In this document: positions 32,508 through 40,666 of the stretch, in pieces
How positions within the stretch are numbered: position 1 is the first letter of the stretch
How the letters are laid out: every line of letters starts with the position of its first letter
Source of the DNA: an uncultured Burkholderiales bacterium
GTDB taxonomy: Bacteria > Pseudomonadota > Gammaproteobacteria > Burkholderiales > Burkholderiaceae_C
Length of the DNA stretch: 64,000 bases
Direction: 5' to 3'
Assembly (NCBI GenBank): GCA_943908475.1
Contig: CALTTG010000018.1
Span: 1 to 64,000, forward strand
The notes under the pieces: model-generated
The model's input: only the letters and a program-made list of their open reading frames with translations
Told to the model about the DNA's origin: nothing
Database searches by the model: none
Position numbers and translations under genes: made by a program

Positions 32508-32561
32508 TGAGGGGGGCACTGTCCGACAATCCCAACCCTCAATTGGGTGCAGCCCCCCTCA
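32508..32561. repeat. Nested inverted repeat in the intergenic region before the PaaX-like gene
   Basis: TGAGGGGGGC (32508-32517) pairs perfectly with GCCCCCCTCA (32552-32561). The interior contains a second hairpin, CCCAA (32531-32535) with TTGGG (32543-32547). It lies upstream of both flanking genes, so it is not a normal 3' terminator. Confidence 0.5.
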
Positions 32562-32594
32562 GCCCACAAAAATACAGCAAATGACATTTTGTGA

Positions 32595-32624
32595 TTGACG
32601 AAGAAATAACTGACCTCGTAACAT
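32595..32624 (+). promoter_or_regulatory. Promoter of the PaaX-like gene, with flanking inverted repeat
   Basis: TTGACG (32595-32600) and TAACAT (32619-32624) are 18 bp apart and 22 bp before the start codon. CACAAAA (32565-32571) and TTTTGTG (32587-32593) form an inverted repeat just upstream of the -35, a plausible operator for the adjacent regulator. Confidence 0.6.
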
Positions 32625-32645
32625 GAGGCACCGACGAGCCAAGCC

Positions 32646-33476
32646 ATGTCACCCAACCCCAAACACCTCATCCTCAACTTGCTGCAAGCCGCAGACGGCA
32701 ACACCTTGAGCGCCCGAGAGGCCGTGGAGTCGTGCAAGCTCTTCGGCATCCGTGAAAACAACGTGCGTGTGGCCCTGGTGAGGCTGTCGGCAGCCGGTCT
32801 GGTGGAGGCCGCTGCCCGAGGCAGTTATCGACTGGGCCCGCGAGCGGCCACGCTGTCCGACGAAGTCGCCCGCTGGCGCCACGCCGAAAGCCGCGTGTGC
32901 GAATGGCACGGCGCCTGGTTGGTGGTCAGTGCCGGGGCCCTCACCCGCAGCGACCGAGTGGCCATGCGAGCCCGAGAACGCGCGTTGGCGCTGCTGGGGT
33001 TTCGCCTGCTGGACAGCCACCTGTTTGTGCGCCCCGACAACTTGGTCGGTCGTGCGACCCTCGTGCGAGAACGCCTGTGCAAGCTGGGGCTCGACGCTCA
33101 AGCCCCCGTGTTTTCGGCCCACGACCTCGACCCGATCCGTGAACAACTGGCGCGGCGTTTGTGGAAGGGCGAATTGCTCAACGCCAGCTACCGCCAGACC
33201 CGGACAAAGCTCGAAGCCTGGATGCAGCGCGCCGAATTGCTGGACCTGGACACCGCGGCACGCGAATCGTTCCTGCTGGGCAACGACGCCATCCGCCAAT
33301 TGGTCTACGACCCACTGCTGCCTGAACCCTTGGTCGACGTGGCGGAGCGGCGCGCATTCAGCGCCACGGTGCAGCAATTCGACGACGTGGGTCGCGGCAT
33401 CTGGCAGCGCTTGCTTCAAGCCCTGTCGAGCGGCACCCCCTTGTCCGACGACACACGCCCCACACGACCTCACTGA
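32646..33476 (+). CDS. PaaX-like transcriptional regulator
   Basis: The 276-residue protein resembles PaaX/PhaI-type repressors. It has an N-terminal winged helix with LILNLLQAADGNTLSAREAV and IRENNVRVALVRLSAAGLVE, a central domain rich in Arg, and a C-terminal helical part. PaaX responds to phenylacetyl-CoA in the classic case. Here no paa gene is near; an eight-base gap leads to a membrane fatty acid desaturase, which suggests an acyl-CoA ligand and control of lipid unsaturation. It has a good sigma70-type promoter with an inverted repeat that may be its autoregulatory operator. Confidence 0.8.
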   Translation: MSPNPKHLILNLLQAADGNTLSAREAVESCKLFGIRENNVRVALVRLSAAGLVEAAARGSYRLGPRAATLSDEVARWRHAESRVCEWHGAWLVVSAGALTRSDRVAMRARERALALLGFRLLDSHLFVRPDNLVGRATLVRERLCKLGLDAQAPVFSAHDLDPIREQLARRLWKGELLNASYRQTRTKLEAWMQRAELLDLDTAARESFLLGNDAIRQLVYDPLLPEPLVDVAERRAFSATVQQFDDVGRGIWQRLLQALSSGTPLSDDTRPTRPH

Positions 33477-33484
33477 CCCCACCC

Positions 33485-34510
33485 ATGTCCACAGCCACGC
33501 CCACCGCAGTGCCCGCGAGCACACGCCGACAACTGCAAGCCCTCTTCACGCCCGACGAATTGAGATCGTTGACCCAGCGATCTGACTGGCGCGGCGCTTG
33601 GGCCGTGGCCTCGACCTGGGGGCTGATCGCTGCGGCCTTTGCGATGCTGGCGCAGTGGCCGTCTGTCTGGACCTGGTTGTTGGCCGTGGTGATCATTGCC
33701 GGGCGGCAACTGGCCCTGGCCATCTTGCAGCACGAGGCCTCGCACGGCACGTTGTTCAAGACACGCTGGCTCAACGACACCCTGTGCGATTGGGTGTGTG
33801 CCCGGCCGATCTGGCAGAACATTCGCCTGTACAAGGCCCACCACCTGCAACACCACACCCGCACGGGCACGCCCCAAGACCCTGACTTGTCCCTGCACGC
33901 GGGCTACCCGACCACGACACGCTCGATGGCGCGAAAGTTTCTGCGCGACATCACAGGCCTGACGGGTCTCAAAGCCCTGTACGGCCTGATGCTGATGGAC
34001 GCGGGCATCATCCGCTGGACCGTCTCCAATGACATCCAGCGCTTGCCGATCGAAGGCGTCAGCCGCTGGACCTTGTTGACCCGCATGTTGCGAAACATGA
34101 CCCCCATGCTGATCGCCAATGGTGTGCTGTGGGGCCTGCTGGCCTGGAGCGGGCACGCCTGGCTGTATGCGGCCTGGGTGTTGGCTTACGTGACGCCGTT
34201 CCCTCTGTTCATCCGCATTCGATCCATGGCCGAGCACGGCTGCTTGCCTCACAGCGAGGACATGTTCGTCAACACCCGCACCACCCGGGCCGGTTGGCTG
34301 GCCCGCATGACGGTGGCACCCGTGAACGTCAATTACCACCGTGAACACCATGTCATGGCCTCGGTGCCCTACCACCAGTTGCCCCGAATGCACGCGCTGT
34401 GGCAAGCGCGGCGCGAGGCCGCCGGTCAAGGTGCGGTCCCCGTGCCCGGCTACCTGGAGGTGATCTCGCTGGCCTGCAACCGTCAGGCGGCCACGTCTTC
34501 GACGCCCTGA
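33485..34510 (+). CDS. Membrane fatty acid desaturase family protein
   Basis: The 341-residue integral membrane di-iron protein has the three His boxes of the family: HEASH, HHLQHH and NYHREHH. These flank hydrophobic segments at about residues 38-75, 175-215 and nearby. It would introduce a double bond or hydroxyl into an acyl chain. It is probably co-transcribed with the PaaX-like regulator. Its 3' end overlaps that of the convergent metE by 28 bp. The exact substrate is not readable. Confidence 0.88.
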   Translation: MSTATPTAVPASTRRQLQALFTPDELRSLTQRSDWRGAWAVASTWGLIAAAFAMLAQWPSVWTWLLAVVIIAGRQLALAILQHEASHGTLFKTRWLNDTLCDWVCARPIWQNIRLYKAHHLQHHTRTGTPQDPDLSLHAGYPTTTRSMARKFLRDITGLTGLKALYGLMLMDAGIIRWTVSNDIQRLPIEGVSRWTLLTRMLRNMTPMLIANGVLWGLLAWSGHAWLYAAWVLAYVTPFPLFIRIRSMAEHGCLPHSEDMFVNTRTTRAGWLARMTVAPVNVNYHREHHVMASVPYHQLPRMHALWQARREAAGQGAVPVPGYLEVISLACNRQAATSSTP

Positions 34511-36780
34511 TGCCGCAATCGCAGGGCAGAAGCGGCAGCCACCATGTTGGCCAAAGCCGCCAGCGTCTCGGGCCAAGCCCGAGTCTTGAGCCCGCAATCG
34601 GGATTGACCCACAAGCGCTCCACGGGCACCACCTCGCTGGCACGCTCTAACAGCCGAACCATGGCGTCGACCGAGGGCACGCGCGGTGAGTGAATGTCAT
34701 ACACCCCGGGCCCGATGTCGTTAGGGTACTTGAAATCGCCAAAGCCATCCAGCAAGGCCATGGCCGACCGGGAGGTCTCGATGGTGATGACATCGGCATC
34801 CATGGCGGCAATGGCCGGCAAGATGTCGTTGAACTCTGAGTAGCACATGTGGGTGTGAATCTGGGTGTCGTCTTTCACCACCGACGCCGACAGTTTGAAG
34901 GCCTTCACGGCCGCATCGAGGTAGGTCGGCCATTGGCACTGGCGCAACGGCAAGCCCTCCCGGAAGGCGGGCTCATCGATCTGAATGATGCGAATGCCCG
35001 CGTGCTCCAGGTCCTGCACCTCATCGCGAATGGCCAGGGCCAGTTGAAGCGCCGTGACCGATCGGGGCTGGTCATCGCGCACGAACGACCATTGCAGCAT
35101 GGTGATCGGGCCCGTGAGCATGCCTTTCATCCACCGATCGGTGAGCGACTGCGCATGGCGCGTGGTCTCCACCGTGATGGGCTCAGGCCGGAAGACATCG
35201 CCATACAAGATGGGTGGCTTCACACATCGAGAGCCATAACTCTGAACCCAGCCCAGGTCAGTGAAGGCAAAGCCCCAAAGGTGCTCGGCGAAATACTCGA
35301 CCATGTCATTGCGTTCAGGCTCGCCGTGCACCAGCACATCCAGTCCCAATGCTTCCTGGTGACGGACCACGGTCTCCACCTCGTCGCGCATGCGCTGCAG
35401 GTAAGTCAAAGCGCTGATGTCACCGCGTCGGTGGGCCGCACGCTGACGTCGGATGTCGCTCGTTTGCGGGAAGGAGCCGATGGTGGTGGTGGGCAACAAG
35501 GGCAGCTTCAGCAAGGCTTGCTGCGCCTGAATGCGCACGGGAAACGGCGAAGCGCGCTCGAACACGGGTGCCGTCAAGGCCCCCAATCGCCGCTGCACCA
35601 CCGGGTGCCTCACGCGGCCTGAGTGGCGCCGGGAAACCACCGCCTGATCAGACCGGCGCAAGGCCTCGTCAATGGCCAAGGCGCCATGCGTCAGCCCCTT
35701 GGCCAGGACCACGACCTCATCGAGCTTCTCTCGGGCAAACGCCAGCCAGCCGCGCACCTCGGGGTCCAGGCGCTGCTCGCTGGCCAAGGACACCGGCACA
35801 TGCTGCAAGGAGCACGAGGCCGACACCCACAACTCGCCAGGCCACTGGGCCTGCAGGTCATGGAGGGTGCCGAGGCGCTGGCGCAAGTCGGTTCGCCAAA
35901 CATTGCGGCCGTCAACCACCCCGACGGACAGGACCCGATCCGCTGGCCAGTCGGCCAGACAGCGCCCCCATTGCGTGTCGCCTCGCACCAGGTCAACATG
36001 GAGCCCTTGGGCAGGCACCCGAGCCAACCAGGGCCACTGGTGATCCACAGGCCCCAGGCATGCCGCCAGCAGCAGGTTCACGCCTTGGTGAGGCAGCGTG
36101 GCCCAGGCCTGCTCGAAGGCGGCTTGCCAGTTGGCATCCAGGTCGGTGCACAAGATGGGCTCATCGACCTGACACCAAGTCACGCCGCGATCCGCGAGTT
36201 GCTTCAAGAGCCGCTGATAAGCCTGCACCAGCGCTGGCAACAAGCTCAGCCGATCGAACCCTTCGCCTGCCCCATGCACGCGGCAGAGGTGCAAGAAGCT
36301 CACGGGCCCGAGCAACACGGGCTTGACCCGATGACCTTGCGCCAGCGCTGCATCGACCTCATCGAGCCACCACGACACGCCCCCATCGAATCGGGTGTGT
36401 TCGTTCACCTCGGGAACGAGGTGGTGGTAATTGGTGTCGAACCATTTGGTCATCTCCATGGCGGGCTGCTGGGTGTTGCCACGGGCCAACTCAAAATACT
36501 GGGCGAGCGTCAATTGCTGGGCATCAAAGCCAAAGCGGCTCGGCAAAGCACCGAGGGTCGCGCACAAGGTCAAGGTCGGGTCGTACCAAGCACCATCGCC
36601 CACGGTCACCCAGTCGAGCCCGGCGTCGTGCTGCCACTGCCACTGCTGGGACAACACCTGCACGCTGCGCTCTCGAAAGGTGGCGGCATCGATCTCGCCT
36701 CGCCAGAACGCCTCCTGAGCGAACTTCAGCTCACGCTGAGCGCCGATGCGCGGGAATCCGGGAATGTGTGTCTGGACCAT
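34483..36780 (-). CDS. metE: Cobalamin-independent methionine synthase
   Basis: The 765-residue enzyme transfers the methyl of 5-methyltetrahydropteroyltri-glutamate to homocysteine. It starts MVQTHIPGFPRIGAQRELKF at 36780 with AAGAGG upstream. The C-terminal catalytic half has the zinc ligands in HTHMCYSEFNDI (His and Cys) and VNPDCGLKTR (Cys), and TTTIGSFPQT at the start of that half. Length and domain order are normal. No cobalamin riboswitch is seen. A perfect TGAA-N5-TTCA MetR-type box lies at 36866-36878, and metR is at 43282-44193. Confidence 0.97.
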   Translation of the reverse strand: MVQTHIPGFPRIGAQRELKFAQEAFWRGEIDAATFRERSVQVLSQQWQWQHDAGLDWVTVGDGAWYDPTLTLCATLGALPSRFGFDAQQLTLAQYFELARGNTQQPAMEMTKWFDTNYHHLVPEVNEHTRFDGGVSWWLDEVDAALAQGHRVKPVLLGPVSFLHLCRVHGAGEGFDRLSLLPALVQAYQRLLKQLADRGVTWCQVDEPILCTDLDANWQAAFEQAWATLPHQGVNLLLAACLGPVDHQWPWLARVPAQGLHVDLVRGDTQWGRCLADWPADRVLSVGVVDGRNVWRTDLRQRLGTLHDLQAQWPGELWVSASCSLQHVPVSLASEQRLDPEVRGWLAFAREKLDEVVVLAKGLTHGALAIDEALRRSDQAVVSRRHSGRVRHPVVQRRLGALTAPVFERASPFPVRIQAQQALLKLPLLPTTTIGSFPQTSDIRRQRAAHRRGDISALTYLQRMRDEVETVVRHQEALGLDVLVHGEPERNDMVEYFAEHLWGFAFTDLGWVQSYGSRCVKPPILYGDVFRPEPITVETTRHAQSLTDRWMKGMLTGPITMLQWSFVRDDQPRSVTALQLALAIRDEVQDLEHAGIRIIQIDEPAFREGLPLRQCQWPTYLDAAVKAFKLSASVVKDDTQIHTHMCYSEFNDILPAIAAMDADVITIETSRSAMALLDGFGDFKYPNDIGPGVYDIHSPRVPSVDAMVRLLERASEVVPVERLWVNPDCGLKTRAWPETLAALANMVAAASALRLRHQGVEDVAA

Positions 36781-36834
36781 GCTGCCCTCTTGATGCCAAA
36801 GTGAAAGAGCTGGCAGTGTGGTGAACGGCACCAC

Positions 36835-36869
36835 TTGAATCAAGCGATGAATTCACATGCTTGATTGAA
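36835..36869. repeat. 11-bp inverted repeat upstream of metE
   Basis: TTGAATCAAGC (36835-36845) and GCTTGATTGAA (36859-36869) are inverted copies with one mismatch around a 13-bp centre containing TGAATTCA. It adjoins the MetR-type box and may be part of one extended LysR-type operator. Confidence 0.45.
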
Positions 36870-36878
36870 TGAAATTCA
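36866..36878. promoter_or_regulatory. MetR-type box upstream of metE
   Basis: TGAATGAAATTCA matches the enterobacterial MetR consensus TGAA-N5-TTCA exactly. It is 86-98 bp upstream of the metE start. A second exact match precedes metR itself at 43235-43247. Confidence 0.65.
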
Positions 36879-36934
36879 TACCCAGAAACACCCCTGTGAC
36901 AGAATCAAGTGCCCTGCCTCTTTCACCGGCCACC

Positions 36935-37618
36935 ATGAACCTCTGGATTTCCCACAAGACCTATTCCTCATGGTCACTGCGCCCCTGGATGTTGCTCAAG
37001 CAACTGGGCATCGATTTTCAAGAGCACCAGGTGTTGTTCGGGGATGGCCCCGCCTGGGACCGCTACCGGCAAACCGTGGGCTCCGGCAAGGTGCCGGCCC
37101 TCAACACCTCGGACGGTTGGCTGTGGGATTCGATGGCGATCACCGAATGGCTGGCCGAGCGACATGAAGGGGTGTGGCCTCAAGCGCCCGAGGCTCGCGC
37201 CTGGGCGCGTTGCGCCGCCGCCGAGATGCACAGCGGCTTTCAGGCCCTGCGCCAGCAATGCGCGATGCACACCCTGGCCCGTTTCAAGTTGCACGACATG
37301 AATGCGGCCCTGTGCAACGACCTCGCGCGCGTGCAAGCGTTGTGGGAGGAAGGCCTTGCGCGATTTGGCGGCCCATTCCTGGCCGGTGACCGCTTCACCG
37401 CGGTGGATGCGTTTTTCTGTCCAGTGGCCTGGCGAATCTGGGCCTACCAATTGCCCATCTCGGCCCAGGCGCAGCGCTACGCCGATCAGCTGCTGGCGCT
37501 GCCGGCCATGCAACAGTGGCAGCAGGATGCACTTCGCGAGCCGGCCGACCCGCCCCACGAAGCCGACTGCACGAAGGCCGCGACCTGCGTGCTGGACTTG
37601 CGTGCTGGACTTGCTTGA
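36935..37618 (+). CDS. Glutathione S-transferase family protein
   Basis: The 227-residue protein starts MNLWISHKTYSSWSLRPWML, an N-terminal thioredoxin-like domain with the Ser/Trp-containing loop SSWSLRPW of the GstB/Zeta-like group. A glutathione contact region follows (KVPALNTSDGWLWDSMAI), then a helical C-domain. The start at 36935 is preferred over ATG 36869, whose extra residues do not look like a GST. It diverges from metE, and its upstream sequence holds the MetR-type box. The role is unknown: conjugation or a reductase or isomerase step. Confidence 0.82.
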   Translation: MNLWISHKTYSSWSLRPWMLLKQLGIDFQEHQVLFGDGPAWDRYRQTVGSGKVPALNTSDGWLWDSMAITEWLAERHEGVWPQAPEARAWARCAAAEMHSGFQALRQQCAMHTLARFKLHDMNAALCNDLARVQALWEEGLARFGGPFLAGDRFTAVDAFFCPVAWRIWAYQLPISAQAQRYADQLLALPAMQQWQQDALREPADPPHEADCTKAATCVLDLRAGLA

Positions 37619-37640
37619 GGGTCGGACGACTTGGAGCGAC

Positions 37641-38471
37641 TCAGTCTTTGAACTGAGGGGTCTGCTTGCTCATGGAGGCCATCATGGCGCTCATGAGATC
37701 GCTGGACATCAGCATGGCCGAGTTCCAGGTGGCGATGTGGTTGAGGCCATCGGCCACGCTGTGGTCACGTGAGTAGTTCAGCATCTCTTTGGTCCCGCGG
37801 ATGGACAGCGGCGACTTCGACGCAATCGTTGCGGCGATCTCGCGCACCCCGGCCATCAGGGCCTCGCGGGTGTCATAGGTCTGGTTGACCAGACCGATGC
37901 GCTGCGCTTCATCGCCCAAGACCTTGCGGCCCGTGTAAGCCATCTCGCGCACCAGGCCTTGGTGCCCGATCAGCTTGGGCAAGCGCTGCAAGGTGCCCAC
38001 ATCGGCCACCATGCCGATGTCGATTTCCTTGATGGTGAAGTAAGCATCGACCGTGCAATAGCGCATGTCGGTGCAACTGATGAGGTCCACCCCGCCCCCC
38101 ACGCAACCGCCGTGAATGGCGGCCAGCACGGGCTTGCGGCAACGGTCGATGCTCGACAAGGTGTCCTGCATCTCCAGGATCAGCAGGCGAAGCTTCTCGC
38201 GGGAGCGACCATCGCACTCGTCTTTGATCTGGGCTTGCAGGCCCATCATCATGGTGAGGTCGATGCCCGAGGTGAAATGCTTGCCTTCGCCCTCGATGAT
38301 GGCCACGCGCACTTCGGGGGTGCGATCGGCCCACTGCATGGCGCTGCGAATGTCCTGCCACATCGCCCAGTTCATGGCGTTGGCCTTTTCGGGCCGGTTC
38401 AAGGTCACGGTGGCGATGTGATCGGCCAACGTGATGCGAATGGTTTCCAGCGGGGGCACTTCAATGGCCAT
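37641..38471 (-). CDS. Crotonase, probable delta(3,5)-delta(2,4)-dienoyl-CoA isomerase
   Basis: The 276-residue crotonase-fold protein has the oxyanion-hole segments GKHFTSGIDLTMM and IHGGCVGGGVDL. The stretch KEIDIGMVADVGTLQRLPKLIG matches the signature of mammalian ECH1 dienoyl-CoA isomerase, where the Glu and Asp pair shifts double bonds. It would convert 3,5-dienoyl-CoA to 2,4-dienoyl-CoA, the substrate of FadH. fadH lies 27 bp upstream on the same strand. This pairing is strong functional support, although a generic enoyl-CoA hydratase activity is not excluded. Confidence 0.85.
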   Translation of the reverse strand: MAIEVPPLETIRITLADHIATVTLNRPEKANAMNWAMWQDIRSAMQWADRTPEVRVAIIEGEGKHFTSGIDLTMMMGLQAQIKDECDGRSREKLRLLILEMQDTLSSIDRCRKPVLAAIHGGCVGGGVDLISCTDMRYCTVDAYFTIKEIDIGMVADVGTLQRLPKLIGHQGLVREMAYTGRKVLGDEAQRIGLVNQTYDTREALMAGVREIAATIASKSPLSIRGTKEMLNYSRDHSVADGLNHIATWNSAMLMSSDLMSAMMASMSKQTPQFKD

Positions 38472-38498
38472 GTCGGTCTCCTGGGCGTGCGGGGTCGA

Positions 38499-40520
38499 TC
38501 ACAAGGCGGCAGCCACTTCGGTGCCTTGCTTGATGGCGCGCTTGGCATCGAGCTCGGCGGCCACATCGGCCCCACCCACCAGGGTCACCTTCACACCCGC
38601 AGCCTCCAGGCCCGCCTGCAATTCGCGGAAAGGCTCCTGGCCGGCGCAAAGCACCACGTTGTCCACCGGCAAAGTCACATCTTTGCCCGCCACATTGATG
38701 TGCAAGCCCGCATCGTCGATGCGGGTGTAGCTGGCCCCGGCGATCATTTCCACCTGGCGGTTCTTCAGCGACGTGCGGTGGATCCAACCCGTGGTTTTGC
38801 CCAGACCGTCGCCGACCTTGGTGGTCTTGCGCTGCAGCAGGTAGATCTGACGAGGTGCCTTCTCGAGGTGCGGGGCTTTGAGGCCGCCGCGTTCGGCATA
38901 GGTCGAGTCGATGCCCCATTCGTCGTTGAACTTGGCCAGGTTCAGCGCAGGGCTGTCCCCCTCGTGCGTGAGGTACTCGGACACGTCAAAACCGATGCCC
39001 CCTGCACCAATGACGGCCACGGTTTTGCCCACAGGCTTCTTGTCACGCAGCACATCGAGGTAGCTCAGCACCTTCGGGTGGTCCACGCCATCGATCGCAG
39101 GCGTGCGGGGCGTCACGCCTGTGGCCAGAATCACCTCGTCAAAGCCGGCCTTGACCAAGTCGTCGGCCGTGACGCGGGTGTTGAACTGGGTCTTCACGCC
39201 AGTCAGTTGAATTTGCTTGCGGAAGTAGCGCAAGGTTTCGTAGAACTCTTCCTTGCCGGGAATCTGCTTGGCGATGTTGAACTGACCGCCCACATCGTCA
39301 CCCGCCTCAAACAAGGTGACATCGTGGCCACGCTGGGCCGCGGTGGTCGATGCCGCCAGACCAGCAGGGCCAGCCCCCACCACGGCAACGCGCTTGCGGG
39401 TGGTGGCTGGCAGGATCTTCAATTCGGTTTCGTGGCAGGCACGTGGGTTCACCAGGCAGGACGTGATCTTGCCGCTGAAGGTGTGGTCCAGACAGGCCTG
39501 GTTGCAACCGATGCAAGTGTTGATCTCGTCGGCCTTGCCCGCGGCCGCCTTGTTCACAAAGTCAGGGTCGGCCAGCAAGGGGCGCGCCATGGACACCATG
39601 TCCGCACAGCCATCGGCCAGGATTTGTTCGCCCACCTCTGGGGTGTTGATGCGGTTGGTGGTGATGAGGGGAATGTTCACCTTGCCCTTCATCATCTTCG
39701 TGACCCATGCAAACGCCCCCCGAGGCACGCTGGTGGCGATGGTGGGAATGCGGGCTTCATGCCAGCCGATGCCGGTGTTGATCAAGGTGGCGCCAGCCTT
39801 CTCAACCGCCTGCGCCAACTGCACGACTTCCTCGTGGCTCGAGCCGCCCTCGACCAGGTCCAGCATGGACAAGCGGTAGATGATGATGAAGTGGGCACCC
39901 ACGCGCTCACGCACCCGGCGCACGATTTCCACCGGGAAGCGGATGCGGTTTTCGTAACTGCCGCCCCACTCGTCGGTGCGGTGGTTGGTGCGTGCGGCGA
40001 TGAATTCGTTGATCAGGTACCCCTCGGAGCCCATGATCTCCACGCCGTCGTAGCCGGCTTTTTGGGCCATGGCCGCGCAGTTCACGAAATCTTCCACGGT
40101 GCGCTCCACCTCAGCGGTGGTGAGCTCGCGCGGGGGCATGGGCGAAATCGGCGCCTTGATGGGGCTGGGGCCGACCAGGCCAGGGTGGTAGGCATAACGG
40201 CCAAAGTGCAGGATCTGCATGGCGATCTTGCCGCCGGCCGCATGCACGGCGTCGGTCACCACCTTGTGCTGGGCCGCTTCCTCCTCGGTGGCCAGGCGGG
40301 CACCGCCGGGGTAAGGGCGACCATCGTCGTTGGGCGAAATGCCGCCCGTCACCATCAGCGCCACGCCGCCCCGAGCGCGCTCGGCGTAAAACGCGGCCAT
40401 GCGCTCAAAACCATTCTTGGCCTCTTCCAGGCCCACGTGCATGGAGCCCATGAGCACGCGATTGCGCAAAGTGGTGAAGCCCAGATCCAGGGGTTGCAGC
40501 AGGTGGGGGTAAGCGGACAT
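38499..40520 (-). CDS. fadH: 2,4-dienoyl-CoA reductase (NADPH)
   Basis: The 673-residue iron-sulfur flavoprotein is of the old yellow enzyme class. The N-terminal FMN barrel has MGSMHVGLEE, YDGVEIMGSEGYLINEF and SMARPLLADPDF. The 4Fe-4S ligands are CIGCNQAC and a later Cys in SCLVNP. The C-terminal half has two Rossmann loops, VAVVGAGPAGLAAS for FAD and VAVIGAGGIGFDVSEYL for NADPH. It reduces 2,4-dienoyl-CoA during beta-oxidation of unsaturated fatty acids. The start at 40520 (MSAYPHLLQP) is chosen over in-frame upstream codons that lie in the regulatory region. It is paired with the dienoyl-CoA isomerase and divergent from a PadR-like regulator. Confidence 0.95.
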   Translation of the reverse strand: MSAYPHLLQPLDLGFTTLRNRVLMGSMHVGLEEAKNGFERMAAFYAERARGGVALMVTGGISPNDDGRPYPGGARLATEEEAAQHKVVTDAVHAAGGKIAMQILHFGRYAYHPGLVGPSPIKAPISPMPPRELTTAEVERTVEDFVNCAAMAQKAGYDGVEIMGSEGYLINEFIAARTNHRTDEWGGSYENRIRFPVEIVRRVRERVGAHFIIIYRLSMLDLVEGGSSHEEVVQLAQAVEKAGATLINTGIGWHEARIPTIATSVPRGAFAWVTKMMKGKVNIPLITTNRINTPEVGEQILADGCADMVSMARPLLADPDFVNKAAAGKADEINTCIGCNQACLDHTFSGKITSCLVNPRACHETELKILPATTRKRVAVVGAGPAGLAASTTAAQRGHDVTLFEAGDDVGGQFNIAKQIPGKEEFYETLRYFRKQIQLTGVKTQFNTRVTADDLVKAGFDEVILATGVTPRTPAIDGVDHPKVLSYLDVLRDKKPVGKTVAVIGAGGIGFDVSEYLTHEGDSPALNLAKFNDEWGIDSTYAERGGLKAPHLEKAPRQIYLLQRKTTKVGDGLGKTTGWIHRTSLKNRQVEMIAGASYTRIDDAGLHINVAGKDVTLPVDNVVLCAGQEPFRELQAGLEAAGVKVTLVGGADVAAELDAKRAIKQGTEVAAAL

Positions 40521-40567
40521 GGCGTTCCTGTGGTGAAAGGTCAGCGGGACTGTTCTGTGTTCGACCA

Positions 40568-40583
40568 ATGCAACTGGTTGCAT
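40568..40583. promoter_or_regulatory. Operator-like palindrome O1 between fadH and the PadR-like gene
   Basis: ATGCAACTGGTTGCAT is a 16-bp inverted repeat with perfect 7-bp arms around TG. The same 16 bases recur at 40622-40637. O1 would fall downstream of a predicted fadH transcription start. Confidence 0.7.
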
Positions 40584-40621
40584 AGTCGCATCGGTGCAAA
40601 TGTAGGGCAGAAATCGCAAGC

Positions 40622-40637
40622 ATGCAACTGGTTGCAT
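40622..40637. promoter_or_regulatory. Operator-like palindrome O2 between fadH and the PadR-like gene
   Basis: This is an identical second copy, 54 bp centre to centre from O1. TTGCAT at its edges can serve as -35 in both directions: with TACATT 17 bp away towards fadH, and with TACACT 16 bp away towards the regulator gene. Binding here would block both promoters. Confidence 0.7.
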
Positions 40638-40666
40638 GGTGCAACGCGCGACGTACACTGTGCATC

